From NCBI RefSeq assembly GCF_000334895.1, contig NZ_BAFM01000010.1, positions 1-64,000 on the forward strand: a DNA stretch of 64,000 nucleotides, read 5' to 3'. This DNA is from Halococcus agarilyticus (GTDB lineage Archaea; Halobacteriota; Halobacteria; Halobacteriales; Halococcaceae). Position 1 is the first letter of the stretch. Each line of letters starts with the position of its first letter. Below the pieces are notes generated by a model. The model saw only the letters and a list, made by a program, of their open reading frames with translations, ran no database searches and was not told where the DNA came from. This document shows, piece by piece, positions 47,654-57,920 of this stretch. The position numbers were made by a program, and so were the translations under genes.

Positions 47654-48940
47654 ATGCAAATCGACATCGGCAACGCGCTCGCCGCCGAGGCCAGGCCGGG
47701 GATCTCACGCGACGCACTCGACCGGCTCGACGACCGCGTCGCGACCTGCCACGACCGGATCGCGAGCGGCCGCGAGGCGGGCGAATTCGGCTACGCCGCG
47801 CTGAACCTTCCCGAAACCACCGATCCCGACGCGATCACCGAGGCAGTTTCGCCCCTCCAGGGGGCCGAACACGTCCTCGTGGTCGGCATCGGCGGCAGCG
47901 CGCTCGGTGCGGCCACGATCGCCGGCGCGCTCGGCGACTCCAGGGTTCACACCCTCGACAACGTCGACCCCGCCCACGTCTCGCGCGTCCTCGAATCGCT
48001 CCCGCTCGAAGATACCGTCGTGAACGTGGTTTCGTGCTCGGGGACCACCGCCGAGACGCTCGCGAACTTCCTCGTGGTCCGCGAGGCGTACGAGGAGTCG
48101 GGCGTCGACTGGACCGATCGGACGGTGGTGACGACCGGCGAATCGGGCCCGCTCCGGGAGTTGGCCGACGCTCACGACCTGCCCGCACTCCGCGTTCCCG
48201 ACGGCGTGCCGGGTCGCTTCTCCGCGCTCTCGACTGTGGGTCTCGTCCCGGCGGCGATCCGCGGTCACGACATCGAGGCCGTGATCGACGGTGGCCGGCG
48301 CGCAGCCGATCTCTCGGGGTCGCTGTTCGAGACACCTGCCTACGCCTACGGTGCGATCGCGTACGCGCTCGACATGCGGGGTGCGGCGGTCAACGCGATG
48401 ATGCCGTACGCCGAGTCCTTGGAGCCGTTCGCGGAGTGGTTCGCCCAGCTCTGGGCCGAGAGTTTGGGGAAGGACGGCCTCGGCCAGCTTCCCACCCGGG
48501 CGCTCGGCGCGACCGACCAGCACTCCCAGCTCCAGCGCTATCGTGCGGGCCCCGCGAACACGCTCGTGACGCTGGTCCGCCCGCGAGAACGACCCGACCG
48601 CGAGATACCGGCGACCGACCGCGAAGAACTCGCCTACCTCGGTGGCACGGACCTCGGCGACCTGCTCGACGCGGAGTTCGACGCCACCGAGGCGAGCCTC
48701 GCGGCCGCCGACCGGCCCTCGGTGCGGATCGAACTCGACCGGCTCGACGAGCGGGGGATCGGCGAGTTGCTCTACACGATGGAGACCGCGTGCGTGCTCG
48801 CGGGCGAACTGTACGGGATCGAGACGTTCACCCAGCCCGCGGTCGAGTGGGGCAAGCGCGCGGCACGCGGGCTGCTCGGCGGCGGCGAGTTCGCGGAGGC
48901 CGACGCGGTGGCCGAGAAGACCGAACTCGTGATCGAGTGA
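47654..48940 (+). CDS. pgi: Glucose-6-phosphate isomerase
   Basis: A 428-residue enzyme that interconverts glucose-6-phosphate and fructose-6-phosphate. It has GIGGSALGAATIAG (about 76-89), the phosphate-binding SCSGTTAETLAN (about 122-133), the catalytic His in GATDQHSQLQRY, and the terminal Lys in EKTELVIE. It supplies fructose-6-phosphate for GlmS encoded 13 kb away. ATG 47654 is fixed by the TATA box. Confidence 0.95.
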   Translation: MQIDIGNALAAEARPGISRDALDRLDDRVATCHDRIASGREAGEFGYAALNLPETTDPDAITEAVSPLQGAEHVLVVGIGGSALGAATIAGALGDSRVHTLDNVDPAHVSRVLESLPLEDTVVNVVSCSGTTAETLANFLVVREAYEESGVDWTDRTVVTTGESGPLRELADAHDLPALRVPDGVPGRFSALSTVGLVPAAIRGHDIEAVIDGGRRAADLSGSLFETPAYAYGAIAYALDMRGAAVNAMMPYAESLEPFAEWFAQLWAESLGKDGLGQLPTRALGATDQHSQLQRYRAGPANTLVTLVRPRERPDREIPATDREELAYLGGTDLGDLLDAEFDATEASLAAADRPSVRIELDRLDERGIGELLYTMETACVLAGELYGIETFTQPAVEWGKRAARGLLGGGEFAEADAVAEKTELVIE

Positions 48941-49003
48941 TCGACCGCTGACCCATCGGGACCGGAGGACGTATTCGGCCGGCGTCCCAACTCCACCCAA
49001 CGC

Positions 49004-49768
49004 ATGGCGTCGGATCACCGCGAATCTGCGGGCGTCGACGGACAAAGCGCGCTCCTCGATCTCCTGTCGGCGATCGCAGTCATCGCGCTCGCCGTTCTCC
49101 TCGGCAGCGTCGCCGCGTCGCTTGCGGCCACCGTGCTCGTCGAGATGGGGATCGCCGGGTTCGATACTACGCTCAACTACGTCGCCCGCTCGATCGCCCA
49201 GTTCGTCGGGTTCGGGATCGCGGTCGCTGCCTACCTCTCGCTCGCCGACGCGTGGTCGGTGTTGCGCGCTCGATCGCTCGATCTCCGGAGCGCCGCCTGG
49301 ATCGCCGGCGGCGTCGTCACCCTTCTGGTCGTTTCGACCGGTGTCAGAGCCATCCTCTCGCAGTTCGGGATCGTACCCGCCACGAACCAGGTCATCGCGA
49401 TGGGCCGCGAGAACCCGGCCCTCTTCCTCTACATGATCCCGGTCACGCTGCTGTTCGTCGCGCCCTTCGAGGAACTCGTCTTCCGGGGAGCCGCCCAGGG
49501 GTTGCTCCGGCGGGCATTTGGGCCGGCGCTCGCGATCGCGATCGCGAGCGCGCTGTTCGGGGCGGTCCATCTGATCGCGCTCATCGGTGGCGGCACCGGC
49601 CAGCTGGCGTACGTCGTCGTCGCGGCGCTGCTCGGCGTGATCCTCGGTGGGATCTACGAACGCACGAAAAACCTCGTCGTGCCGATCGTCGTCCACGGGC
49701 TCTACAACACTACCCTGTTCGCGATTCAGTGGGTTGATGCGACCGGGAGCGCGACTGCGCTGCTGTAG
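49004..49768 (+). CDS. CPBP family intramembrane metalloprotease
   Basis: A 254-residue membrane protein with about seven helices and the Abi/CAAX-protease motif EExxxR (Glu156-Glu157, FEELVFRG), a second motif with FGAVHLIA and the final NLVVPIVVHGLYNT. The family processes prenylated proteins or protects against bacteriocins; in some RiPP systems it matures or degrades peptides. It lies 6-7 kb from the RiPP-like operon, so a link is only speculative. Confidence 0.85.
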   Translation: MASDHRESAGVDGQSALLDLLSAIAVIALAVLLGSVAASLAATVLVEMGIAGFDTTLNYVARSIAQFVGFGIAVAAYLSLADAWSVLRARSLDLRSAAWIAGGVVTLLVVSTGVRAILSQFGIVPATNQVIAMGRENPALFLYMIPVTLLFVAPFEELVFRGAAQGLLRRAFGPALAIAIASALFGAVHLIALIGGGTGQLAYVVVAALLGVILGGIYERTKNLVVPIVVHGLYNTTLFAIQWVDATGSATALL

Positions 49769-49790
49769 CCCGGATACCGGTTCGTCGTGG

Positions 49791-50249
49791 CTACGAGGGG
49801 TTCTTCCGTGCGAGATCGCTGCCGCAGATCGGGCAGCGCTCCTTGTTCTCGTCGAACTCGCGGCCACAGCCCGCACACTGGAAGTCCCAGTCGCGCTCCT
49901 CGGTGATCCCCTCGCGCGCGATGAGTTCGATTCGCACGTCGAGGCGCTCGGCGACGTTCTGCATCGCGTAGTCGTCGGTGACGAGTCGGGCGTCGAGCTC
50001 GAACGCCGCCGCGAGGAGCCGGACGTCGGTGGTCGAGAGCTCCGCCGCGTCGCCGCTCTCGCGGGCGGTGCGTTCGACCCGTTCGACCACCGCCTCCTCG
50101 GGGACGTGGATGTACATTCCGCCGCCTTCGAGCGCGTCGAAGCGGTAGGCGCTCTCGCCGTCGAGCTCGGCCTCGACCGCGGGGATCGTCGCGATGTCTC
50201 CGTCGGCGTCGTACTCGTGGATGAACGCCGAGGCGTCTAAGAGTTCCAT
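49791..50249 (-). CDS. nob1: rRNA maturation endonuclease Nob1
   Basis: A 152-residue protein with an N-terminal PIN domain (LLDASAFIHEYD with the first Asp, TDVRLLAAAFELDARLVTDDYA with later acids) and a C-terminal zinc ribbon (CAGCGREF...CPICG). Nob1 makes the final cut at the 3' end of 16S rRNA. ATG 50249 overlaps the PRC-barrel stop (TGATG); a GTG one codon earlier is possible. Confidence 0.92.
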   Translation of the reverse strand: MELLDASAFIHEYDADGDIATIPAVEAELDGESAYRFDALEGGGMYIHVPEEAVVERVERTARESGDAAELSTTDVRLLAAAFELDARLVTDDYAMQNVAERLDVRIELIAREGITEERDWDFQCAGCGREFDENKERCPICGSDLARKNPS

Positions 50250-50491
50250 CACCGACCGACGACGATGTGGTCTTTGACCGCCTGGACGCTGCCGATCGGG
50301 ACCGTGTATCGCCCCTCGTCGTCGCGGTCGAGATCGATCTGTGCGTCGGTGTCGTTTCTGGGGGTGATCACGAGATCGTGCAGCCGCCCGGTCTCGGTGT
50401 CGACCGTCATCGTCGAGAGCGTGCCGAGCTCGGTTCCGTCCGAGCCCATCACGGCCTTGTCGAGCAGGTTCCGCGCGAGTACGTCCGGCAT
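50249..50491 (-). CDS. PRC-barrel domain protein
   Basis: An 80-residue small protein composed of one PRC-barrel (LDKAVMGSDGTELGTLSTMTVD...RYTVPIGSVQAVKDHIVV). PRC-barrel proteins act in RNA metabolism and, in archaea, as division-associated proteins (CdpB family). The operon with nob1 favours an RNA-processing or ribosome role, yet a CdpB-like role cannot be excluded. ATG 50491 lies 27 nt after the TATA-like ctataaac box at 50515-50522, so the mRNA is probably leaderless. Confidence 0.85.
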   Translation of the reverse strand: MPDVLARNLLDKAVMGSDGTELGTLSTMTVDTETGRLHDLVITPRNDTDAQIDLDRDDEGRYTVPIGSVQAVKDHIVVGR

Positions 50492-50641
50492 ACCCGGCCT
50501 ACCGGGGGCCGTCACTATAAACACCACGGAGGCTCCGGGTGGCGACGGTGCGGTCGCTGCGGTCTCACGACCCGCGTGACGACGAACTTAACTGCGGCCG
50601 TCGGCTGTATCACACAACGAGTTTCTCTCGGGTGAGATTGG

Positions 50642-52459
<1,818 letters not shown>

Positions 52460-52482
52460 CTCGGGTTGCACACGCAGTAATA

Positions 52483-52493
52483 ATATTTAATTA
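52483..52493 (+). promoter_or_regulatory. AT-rich promoter box of small membrane protein gene
   Basis: The sequence atatttaatta lies about 34 nt before ATG 52522 and just after infB, so the small gene has its own promoter with a short leader. Confidence 0.5.
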
Positions 52494-52521
52494 GCCGGCG
52501 CGAGTCAGCACCGAGTGAACG

Positions 52522-52773
52522 ATGACTCGCTCCAGCCAGCACGGCGACACGGATGGGTCGGTCGTCGAATTCGTCCACGAGCGCCGACCGACGGTCGCGC
52601 CAGCGGATCTCGTGCTCCTCGTCCTCCCCGCGCTGCTCGTCGCGGGCTGGGCCGCTGGCGTCGTGTCGAGCGCGTCGCTGTCGGCGGCGCTCGCGGTCGC
52701 GATGGTACCCGCACTCGCCACGCTCGGCTACGCGCTGTTCTACGATCCGCCAAGTGGAGCGTACGCGAACTGA
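52522..52773 (+). CDS. Small two-helix membrane protein
   Basis: An 83-residue protein with a soluble acidic lead, a first helix (LVLLVLPALLVAGWAAGVV) and a second helix (AVAMVPALATLGYALFY), ending DPPSGAYAN. It has its own AT-rich promoter. It is conserved-looking but not recognised as a named family. The gap that follows (52774-52866) holds nothing clear. Confidence 0.65.
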   Translation: MTRSSQHGDTDGSVVEFVHERRPTVAPADLVLLVLPALLVAGWAAGVVSSASLSAALAVAMVPALATLGYALFYDPPSGAYAN

Positions 52774-52866
52774 GCTTTCGTTGCTGTCGGTCGGCAGTAG
52801 TGGAGGCGGTTCATACTCATCCTGTGCCACAGCGCCCTCGATTGCCGAATCGTACCCGCTGTCTTC

Positions 52867-54081
52867 TCACGATAGTCCGGGAATCGTTGATAACACTCGA
52901 TAGAGAGCGAAACTCACCGCGCCTGCACCGAGCATCGACCCGACCCAACTCACGACCGTATAGCCGGTTTTTCGTGGCGAAAAGTCGCCACTCCCGGGCC
53001 GTGCAGCGAGTCCGGCCCCGATGATGCTCGAAATCATGACCTTGTTGAACGAGATGGGGATACCGAACACGATGGCGAGTTGTGCCATCAGAAACGCCGG
53101 AACGAGCGCCGCGATCGAGCGGCGCGGGCCGAGCGTGGCGTACTCAGTGGAGACGGCCTGAACCAACCGTGGTGCGCCCGTCCACGCGCCGACGAGAATC
53201 CCGGCACCGCCAAGCAACAGCAGGTACACCGTCGGGAACCCGAGGTTTCCGGAGAACACCGTTTCGAGCGGGCCGGTAGCGAGACCGACCTGCGTCCCGC
53301 CGCTCGTGAACGTCACGAGGAGGCCGAGGACAATCAGAAATCGTTGCATTCCGGATTCGAGCGATCGCCGGAGCGACCGTCGGACCAGCACGAACGCGAC
53401 CACTCCAAACAAGAGGCTCACGCCACCCATCGTGAGGGTGTACGATCCAAGCGAGACCGGCGTGGTGAGTCCCGCGGTGGCCGCGAGATACCGCGCCAGC
53501 GTCCCCTGCTCGCCGGCACCGCCCGTCGGAATCACCGAGAGTCGGATGTTCGCTATGGCAAAGCCGACGAAGCCGGCGACGAAGGGGATGCTGGCCGACT
53601 CGGGCACGCGCTCGTATCTCAGGACGGTAGCGATGACGAATCCGAGCACCCCCTCCACGACGACGATAGCGGCCCAGAACCCGAGGATTTTCGCGTATTC
53701 GGCGGTAGCGAGACTGCCGCCGAGAGCGAGACCGACGCCCACCACGGAACCAGTGACCGTGAACGCCGATGGGATCGGGTAGCCCCTGAACACGCCAAGC
53801 GAGATGAACGTCGCCGCAGTGAGCAGGGCAGCGGCGGCGAGCGGCGTGATCCGTGTCCCGTGAATGAGGTTTCGCCCGACCGTCTCCGAGATGCTCCCGC
53901 CTTGCACCACCGCCCCGAGACTGGCGAACAGACCCACGAGCAGCGCCGCCCGCATGACTGGCAGCGAATCGGCCCCAACAGCGGGTGCGAGCGGTGGCGA
54001 GTTGCTGTTCGCCCCGATGGTCCACGACATGAACAGCGCCGCAACGAGCGCAATCCCGACGAGCAGCAGTTGGTTGGCCAT
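52867..54081 (-). CDS. Inorganic phosphate transporter, PiT family
   Basis: A 404-residue polytopic permease of the PiT family (cation-coupled phosphate uptake). The inverted repeats of the family occur as GANSNSPPLAPAVGA with GRNLIHGTRI near the start and as AIVFGIPISFNKVMISSIIGAGLA with GWVGSML-like region near the end. The usual GANDVAN is GANSNSP here, so ion or substrate choice may differ. It stands alone, with no PhoU gene nearby. Confidence 0.85.
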   Translation of the reverse strand: MANQLLLVGIALVAALFMSWTIGANSNSPPLAPAVGADSLPVMRAALLVGLFASLGAVVQGGSISETVGRNLIHGTRITPLAAAALLTAATFISLGVFRGYPIPSAFTVTGSVVGVGLALGGSLATAEYAKILGFWAAIVVVEGVLGFVIATVLRYERVPESASIPFVAGFVGFAIANIRLSVIPTGGAGEQGTLARYLAATAGLTTPVSLGSYTLTMGGVSLLFGVVAFVLVRRSLRRSLESGMQRFLIVLGLLVTFTSGGTQVGLATGPLETVFSGNLGFPTVYLLLLGGAGILVGAWTGAPRLVQAVSTEYATLGPRRSIAALVPAFLMAQLAIVFGIPISFNKVMISSIIGAGLAARPGSGDFSPRKTGYTVVSWVGSMLGAGAVSFALYRVLSTIPGLS

Positions 54082-54340
54082 CCCGCGTCCGATTAGGGAC
54101 GACCGCGATCGTGTTCGGATTTTGCGGAGATTCAGTGGCTTCGACCGGAGCGCTGACTGTCATCTATTCGGCGGTTTGTGTCGAGACGGTTCAATCCTCA
54201 TATTTGCTCGCGAGGATTGCTACCGATGCCGTTCTTTGTGAAGTGTATCGACGGAATCGCGGATGGTACGTGGAGATCATCGTCGCCGAACCCGAGACAC
54301 GACCCGAACTCTTCTTCTCGGCTCGCTTCTTTCACCCCCA

Positions 54341-54670
54341 ATGGATTTCGAGATCAGCAGCGACGACTTCGATGAGATCGAGGAGCGATTGATGGAAGTA
54401 CAGCGGCGCATTGCGGAGTTTCGAGCGGGAACGAAGGTCAGTCTCGCCGAGTTCTTCGCACCGACGCTCATGCGGGAACATACCCAGTTCGAATCGTTCG
54501 CGCAATTCCGCGATGACTGCCCTCGAAACCCGAACACAGGCGAGGAACTAGCAGCAATTCCCGACGAGGTGCTCGACCCGTTCGCAACGGAGACGACGGA
54601 GTTCGAGTCGTGGCAGGCGATGCAGAACCGGGCCGCACAGGAAGAGATCATCAGTCAACTCACCTTCTGA
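54341..54670 (+). CDS. Small acidic haloarchaeal protein, unknown
   Basis: A 109-residue soluble protein with a helical N-terminal half (DDFDEIEERLMEVQRRIAEF) then an acidic region with LAEFFAPTLMREHTQFESF. ATG 54341 is preferred because the upstream frame lacks acidic bias. The gene lies just left of the accessory peptide cluster but on the opposite strand to its operon. No family was recognised. Confidence 0.6.
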   Translation: MDFEISSDDFDEIEERLMEVQRRIAEFRAGTKVSLAEFFAPTLMREHTQFESFAQFRDDCPRNPNTGEELAAIPDEVLDPFATETTEFESWQAMQNRAAQEEIISQLTF

Positions 54671-54978
54671 TCCGTCTCCAGTTCATCCTGCTCGATAGCA
54701 GAATTACTCTGGTACATCCGGTGCGATGTCGCTGAAAACGCTGATACGGACCGTGAATCATCCGGTAGGGCTCGTCGATCCGTGGGCCGTGGCCTCGCAG
54801 TCAGCGGCGGCCCCGCTGATCGGTCCGCTCTCGGGAAAGATAGAGCGGCGCTATCCTCAGTGTGAGCGGCCCCACTGTGCAGAGATTGCGGCCGAACGTT
54901 CTCGAAAGAAGGCCACACGAGCGTGGTGTCGACCCAAATTACTTCCTTGGTTCCTGTAGATGAGACCAGGTATGCGTT
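54671..54978. other. Gap with no convincing gene
   Basis: This stretch of about 308 bases precedes the SdpI-family gene. A 78-codon frame (54726-54959) lacks acidic bias and domain features. The right edge becomes AT-rich and holds the promoter of the SdpI-family gene. I see no other feature. Confidence 0.5.
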
Positions 54979-54980
54979 TA

Positions 54981-54990
54981 ATTTATATAA
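54981..54990 (+). promoter_or_regulatory. TATA box of the SdpI-family gene
   Basis: The sequence atttatataa is centred 27 nt before GTG 55013, in a clear AT-rich patch. It predicts a strong leaderless promoter for the candidate immunity gene. Confidence 0.65.
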
Positions 54991-55012
54991 CTAGAGTATT
55001 GGATTGTGTCAT

Positions 55013-55723
55013 GTGACCGAATCAAAGACGACAAATCCGAATGGAGATACACGAAACCGTCGACAGGCCGGTTTGGACGCCGGTACCCTCCACAAATCGG
55101 GTATCGTGTTCGTATTCACAGTCCTCTTGGCTCTGTTCGCCGTCGTTCGTCTCCCCGCTTCGGTCGTGGTTCTCTGGGACGCAAGCGGGAATTCGGTAGT
55201 CACGCTGTCTACACCGACGGCTGTCGCTTCGGTGCTGGTTGTTCAGGTGATCCTCCTTGGCGTATTCGCCATCGCGCCGCGGGTCAACAGAATCGAGAAA
55301 ACGGTAGCGTCGGTTCGCGATGCGTATCAGTGGACTGCCTTCGCACTGGTGAGTCTCGTGTTGCTCGTCTTCGCGACGATCGTCGCGTGGAATAGCGGTC
55401 TGCAGTTCGGCGGTGGACAGCCTCTCTCGACGCGGATCGGGGCGCTGGTTGTCGCTATCCTGCTGTACAGTGGTTCGAAAGCGTTGCCGGTCCTCGAACA
55501 GAACCGGTTGGTCGGAATCCGCTCGCCGTGGACGATGAGCGACGAGACGGTCTGGAACCGGACCCACGATCACGCAGTTCCGTTCTTCAAAATCATTGCC
55601 GTCATCGCGGCCCTCGCCGCCGCCGCTCCGTCGGTGATAGTCGCTCTCGTACTCATCGTCGTCCCGTTCCTCTCGGTGCTCGGGTATCTGTACTACTACT
55701 CGTATCGTCTCTACGATGGGTGA
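55013..55723 (+). CDS. SdpI-family membrane protein, candidate immunity protein
   Basis: A 236-residue protein starting at GTG 55013, fixed by its promoter. About six membrane helices are present. The signature NRLVGIRSPWTMSDETVWNRTHD (about residues 165-187, read in parts) is diagnostic of the SdpI family, whose Bacillus founder protects against the SDP peptide toxin. It converges with the RiPP-like operon and shares its accessory surroundings. An immunity role is inferred from family and location; other family members have no known toxin. Confidence 0.8.
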   Translation: MTESKTTNPNGDTRNRRQAGLDAGTLHKSGIVFVFTVLLALFAVVRLPASVVVLWDASGNSVVTLSTPTAVASVLVVQVILLGVFAIAPRVNRIEKTVASVRDAYQWTAFALVSLVLLVFATIVAWNSGLQFGGGQPLSTRIGALVVAILLYSGSKALPVLEQNRLVGIRSPWTMSDETVWNRTHDHAVPFFKIIAVIAALAAAAPSVIVALVLIVVPFLSVLGYLYYYSYRLYDG

Positions 55724-56084
55724 GACGCGGTTCCCGGACGCCGCTCACGCATCGGTGCCGGACACCGTGTCCGTGAGGCGGCCAGCCGTGATTCGAGACC
55801 GTCTCTTGTTTCGTGGACATCCGGGACGATCCGACCAGCCGTCGAAAGCGGTCGGTGTCGTCGTCGCTGGGCCAGCGTGGTCGGAGCACCTACTGATCGT
55901 CGGATCGGCGTACCCTCCATGCGAGCAAGCCGTCCCCCGACTCACGGCGACGCTGGCAAGTGACCGCGTACGGAACCAGTCCGGCCCCGTCGGTACCCGG
56001 CGTCTCTCCAGCCGAACATGGCGAAAACCGGACGTCACAGGGGCCGATACGACGACCGGCACTGCCGACCACGCGGTGACGTGC
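55724..56084. other. Gap between converging SdpI gene and ABC permease gene
   Basis: This space of about 360 bases contains only frames without clear coding character. One plus-strand frame starts within the SdpI stop (55716) but runs antisense into the permease gene, so it is doubtful. No strong hairpin or repeat was seen. Confidence 0.45.
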
Positions 56085-56891
56085 TCACGTCGCCGGGAGG
56101 ATGTCCTCGGTATCAAACCGGGTCGTTACCCAGTAGCCACAGATCGCGATCAGACACAGAATCGAGACGATCGAGGCCAGTGAGAACAGGAGCAGATTCA
56201 GATTGGGGAACAGATTAACGAGAATAGTCAACGCTAGACCGGGGATGATTCCGACGGCGCTAAACAGATCTTGAACGCCATCGGACAGGTCGCCACCAAT
56301 TCCCATCGACCCGAGGATGACGACGAGATTCGCCCAGATAGCAGTCGGGAGCGGGAGGAGAAACGCGGGAAGAAGTGTCGCGTTCAGCTGGGAACCGAGC
56401 TGTGCGCCCATCGAGAGGAGCACAGCGATCGGAATCCCGAGTGCGACCAGGGCGAACGAGAACACCTGTAGCAAGGTGACGAGGGTCGTCGACACCAGCA
56501 GCGAGTTGAACACCTGTCGCTCGTGGTACGGGGAACTGAGCAAGAGCTCGAACTGGCCACTGGAGATCAGATTTCCCGCCATGCGCTGCCCGGTGTTCAC
56601 TCCCAGCACACTCGAGAACGTCGCGAGGAGGTACGGTCCCTGGATCAGAAACAGCGCCAGCGCGAAGGCGTACTCGCTGTTTTGCGTTTCGAAGTAGAGT
56701 CCCACGAGTCGCTGGACGCTCCGTCTCGTCGTCGGCGTCACCGATCCCGGAGAACCGATACTCACCACGGTGATCCCCCCAAACACCACGGCCAAAAACA
56801 GCGGCATGGCGAACAGTTTGAGCCGCCGGGAGTGCAGTTGCTGCCACACCAGCGCCTCCGAGAGGTCGATCGTTTCGGTTTCGTTACTCAT
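56085..56891 (-). CDS. ABC transporter permease (operon gene 7)
   Basis: A 268-residue membrane protein with six hydrophobic segments and a cytosolic N-terminus, similar in layout to ABC-2-type permeases that export lipids, drugs or peptides (residues 95-130 contain the LFLIQGPYLLATFSSVLG helix). Its start overlaps the ABC ATPase stop by eight bases. It is the last gene of the minus-strand operon that begins with the precursor peptide. Peptide export or self-protection is the inferred role. Confidence 0.8.
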   Translation of the reverse strand: MSNETETIDLSEALVWQQLHSRRLKLFAMPLFLAVVFGGITVVSIGSPGSVTPTTRRSVQRLVGLYFETQNSEYAFALALFLIQGPYLLATFSSVLGVNTGQRMAGNLISSGQFELLLSSPYHERQVFNSLLVSTTLVTLLQVFSFALVALGIPIAVLLSMGAQLGSQLNATLLPAFLLPLPTAIWANLVVILGSMGIGGDLSDGVQDLFSAVGIIPGLALTILVNLFPNLNLLLFSLASIVSILCLIAICGYWVTTRFDTEDILPAT

Positions 56892-57792
56892 AGTTCGCCT
56901 CGATGTTCTTGTACAGTGATTTGACGGAGTTCTCCATCATCTTCACCTCTCGAACGTTGATGCCGTCTCGTGCGAGCCTCGTGACGAGATCGCTCATCTC
57001 GGTCTCCGGTCGCTTGGTCACGACCACGTACGAATCTTCGACCGCCGGTTCGTAGCCCTCGCTCTCGAGGGCCTGGCGAGCTGCATCGGTATCGACAGCC
57101 TCGAAACCGATGGTCGGTCGTTCGAAGGCGCGGTCACGGACCTCCTCGATGCTTCCGTCGAACACCAGTTGGCCGTCCCGCATTATGAGCAGACGTTCCG
57201 CCAGGTCGTCTGCCTCGTTCAGGTCGTGGGTCGAATAGATGACCGTCTGTGTCTTGCCCAGCTGATCGAGATAGGAACGGATATCCTGTGCGATCATCGG
57301 ATCGAGTCCGGTCGTCGCCTCGTCGAGAAACAACACTGACGGGTCCGGAAGGAGCGCCTGTCCTATCGATGCACGCTGGGACTGCCCACGGCTCAACTCG
57401 CCAGCGTTACGATCCAAAAGTTCGCGGAAATCGAATCGGTCCGCCAGCTGCTCGATCCGGTCGGAGACAGTTTCCGTCGGGAGGTTCTGTACCTTCCCCC
57501 AGAACCTGAGATTCTGCCGCACCGTCAACCCGGTGTTGAGAACCGGACGATGTGGGAGGTAACTCACGTCCCGTTTCACGCTCGCTTCTTCGTACGGGCT
57601 CCGCCCGTCGACCAAAACCGTGCCCTCGTCGGGCTCCAGAATCCCGCACCCACAGCGAAACAGCGTGGTCTTCCCGCAGCCGTTCGGGCCGAGGAGGACA
57701 TTGAAGCCCCGATCCAACTCGAGAGTCACGTCGTCGAGGACGCGCAACGACTTGTATCCTGCCGTCACCGAAGAGTAAGCGATACCGGTCAT
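56884..57792 (-). CDS. ABC transporter ATP-binding protein (operon gene 6)
   Basis: A 302-residue ATPase with Walker A GPNGCGKTT (residues 35-43), signature LSRGQ (133-137), Walker B VLFLDEATTGLD (153-164) and a switch His in YSTHDLNEAD. A roughly 80-residue C-terminal extension resembles those of ABC-2 exporters. Its ATG overlaps the stop of the 42-residue ORF by four bases. No peptidase C39 domain is present, so leader removal must be done elsewhere. Confidence 0.93.
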   Translation of the reverse strand: MTGIAYSSVTAGYKSLRVLDDVTLELDRGFNVLLGPNGCGKTTLFRCGCGILEPDEGTVLVDGRSPYEEASVKRDVSYLPHRPVLNTGLTVRQNLRFWGKVQNLPTETVSDRIEQLADRFDFRELLDRNAGELSRGQSQRASIGQALLPDPSVLFLDEATTGLDPMIAQDIRSYLDQLGKTQTVIYSTHDLNEADDLAERLLIMRDGQLVFDGSIEEVRDRAFERPTIGFEAVDTDAARQALESEGYEPAVEDSYVVVTKRPETEMSDLVTRLARDGINVREVKMMENSVKSLYKNIEANYE

Positions 57793-57917
57793 CCGTATTT
57801 ACTCCAGTCACGACGATCGTTCGCCGGAGCGATCGGATATCCGAACGTAGGCGGTGTTCCATCGACGCCTCCGGCTGGTCCGTTTCGTCTTCCGTGGGTC
57901 CGTGTTGTTGTACTCAT
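57789..57917 (-). CDS. 42-residue ORF in the operon (gene 5)
   Basis: ATG 57917 lies three bases after the stop of the DUF3887-like gene, and its TGA overlaps the ABC ATPase start (ATGA). The product, about MSTTTRTHGRRNGPAGG...DRRDWSKYG, is basic and Gly/Pro-rich, unlike usual acidic haloarchaeal proteins. Tight coupling on both sides argues for a real gene. It might be a second peptide substrate, an RNA- or lipid-binding helper, or a translational linker. The evidence is positional only. Confidence 0.55.
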   Translation of the reverse strand: MSTTTRTHGRRNGPAGGVDGTPPTFGYPIAPANDRRDWSKYG

Positions 57918-57920
57918 TGT

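Noticed and set aside
49004-49768. CPBP protease as the leader peptidase of the peptide system
   Set aside because: It is more than 6 kb from the operon, separated by core genes, and such proteases are common in haloarchaea.
54726-54959. 78-codon plus-strand frame
   Set aside because: No acidic bias, no family features and an unlikely Arg/Pro-rich composition.
55716-56183. Plus-strand frame starting inside the SdpI stop
   Set aside because: The start looks coupled, but the frame continues antisense into the ABC permease gene and has a basic, shadow-like composition. Kept only as a weak possibility.
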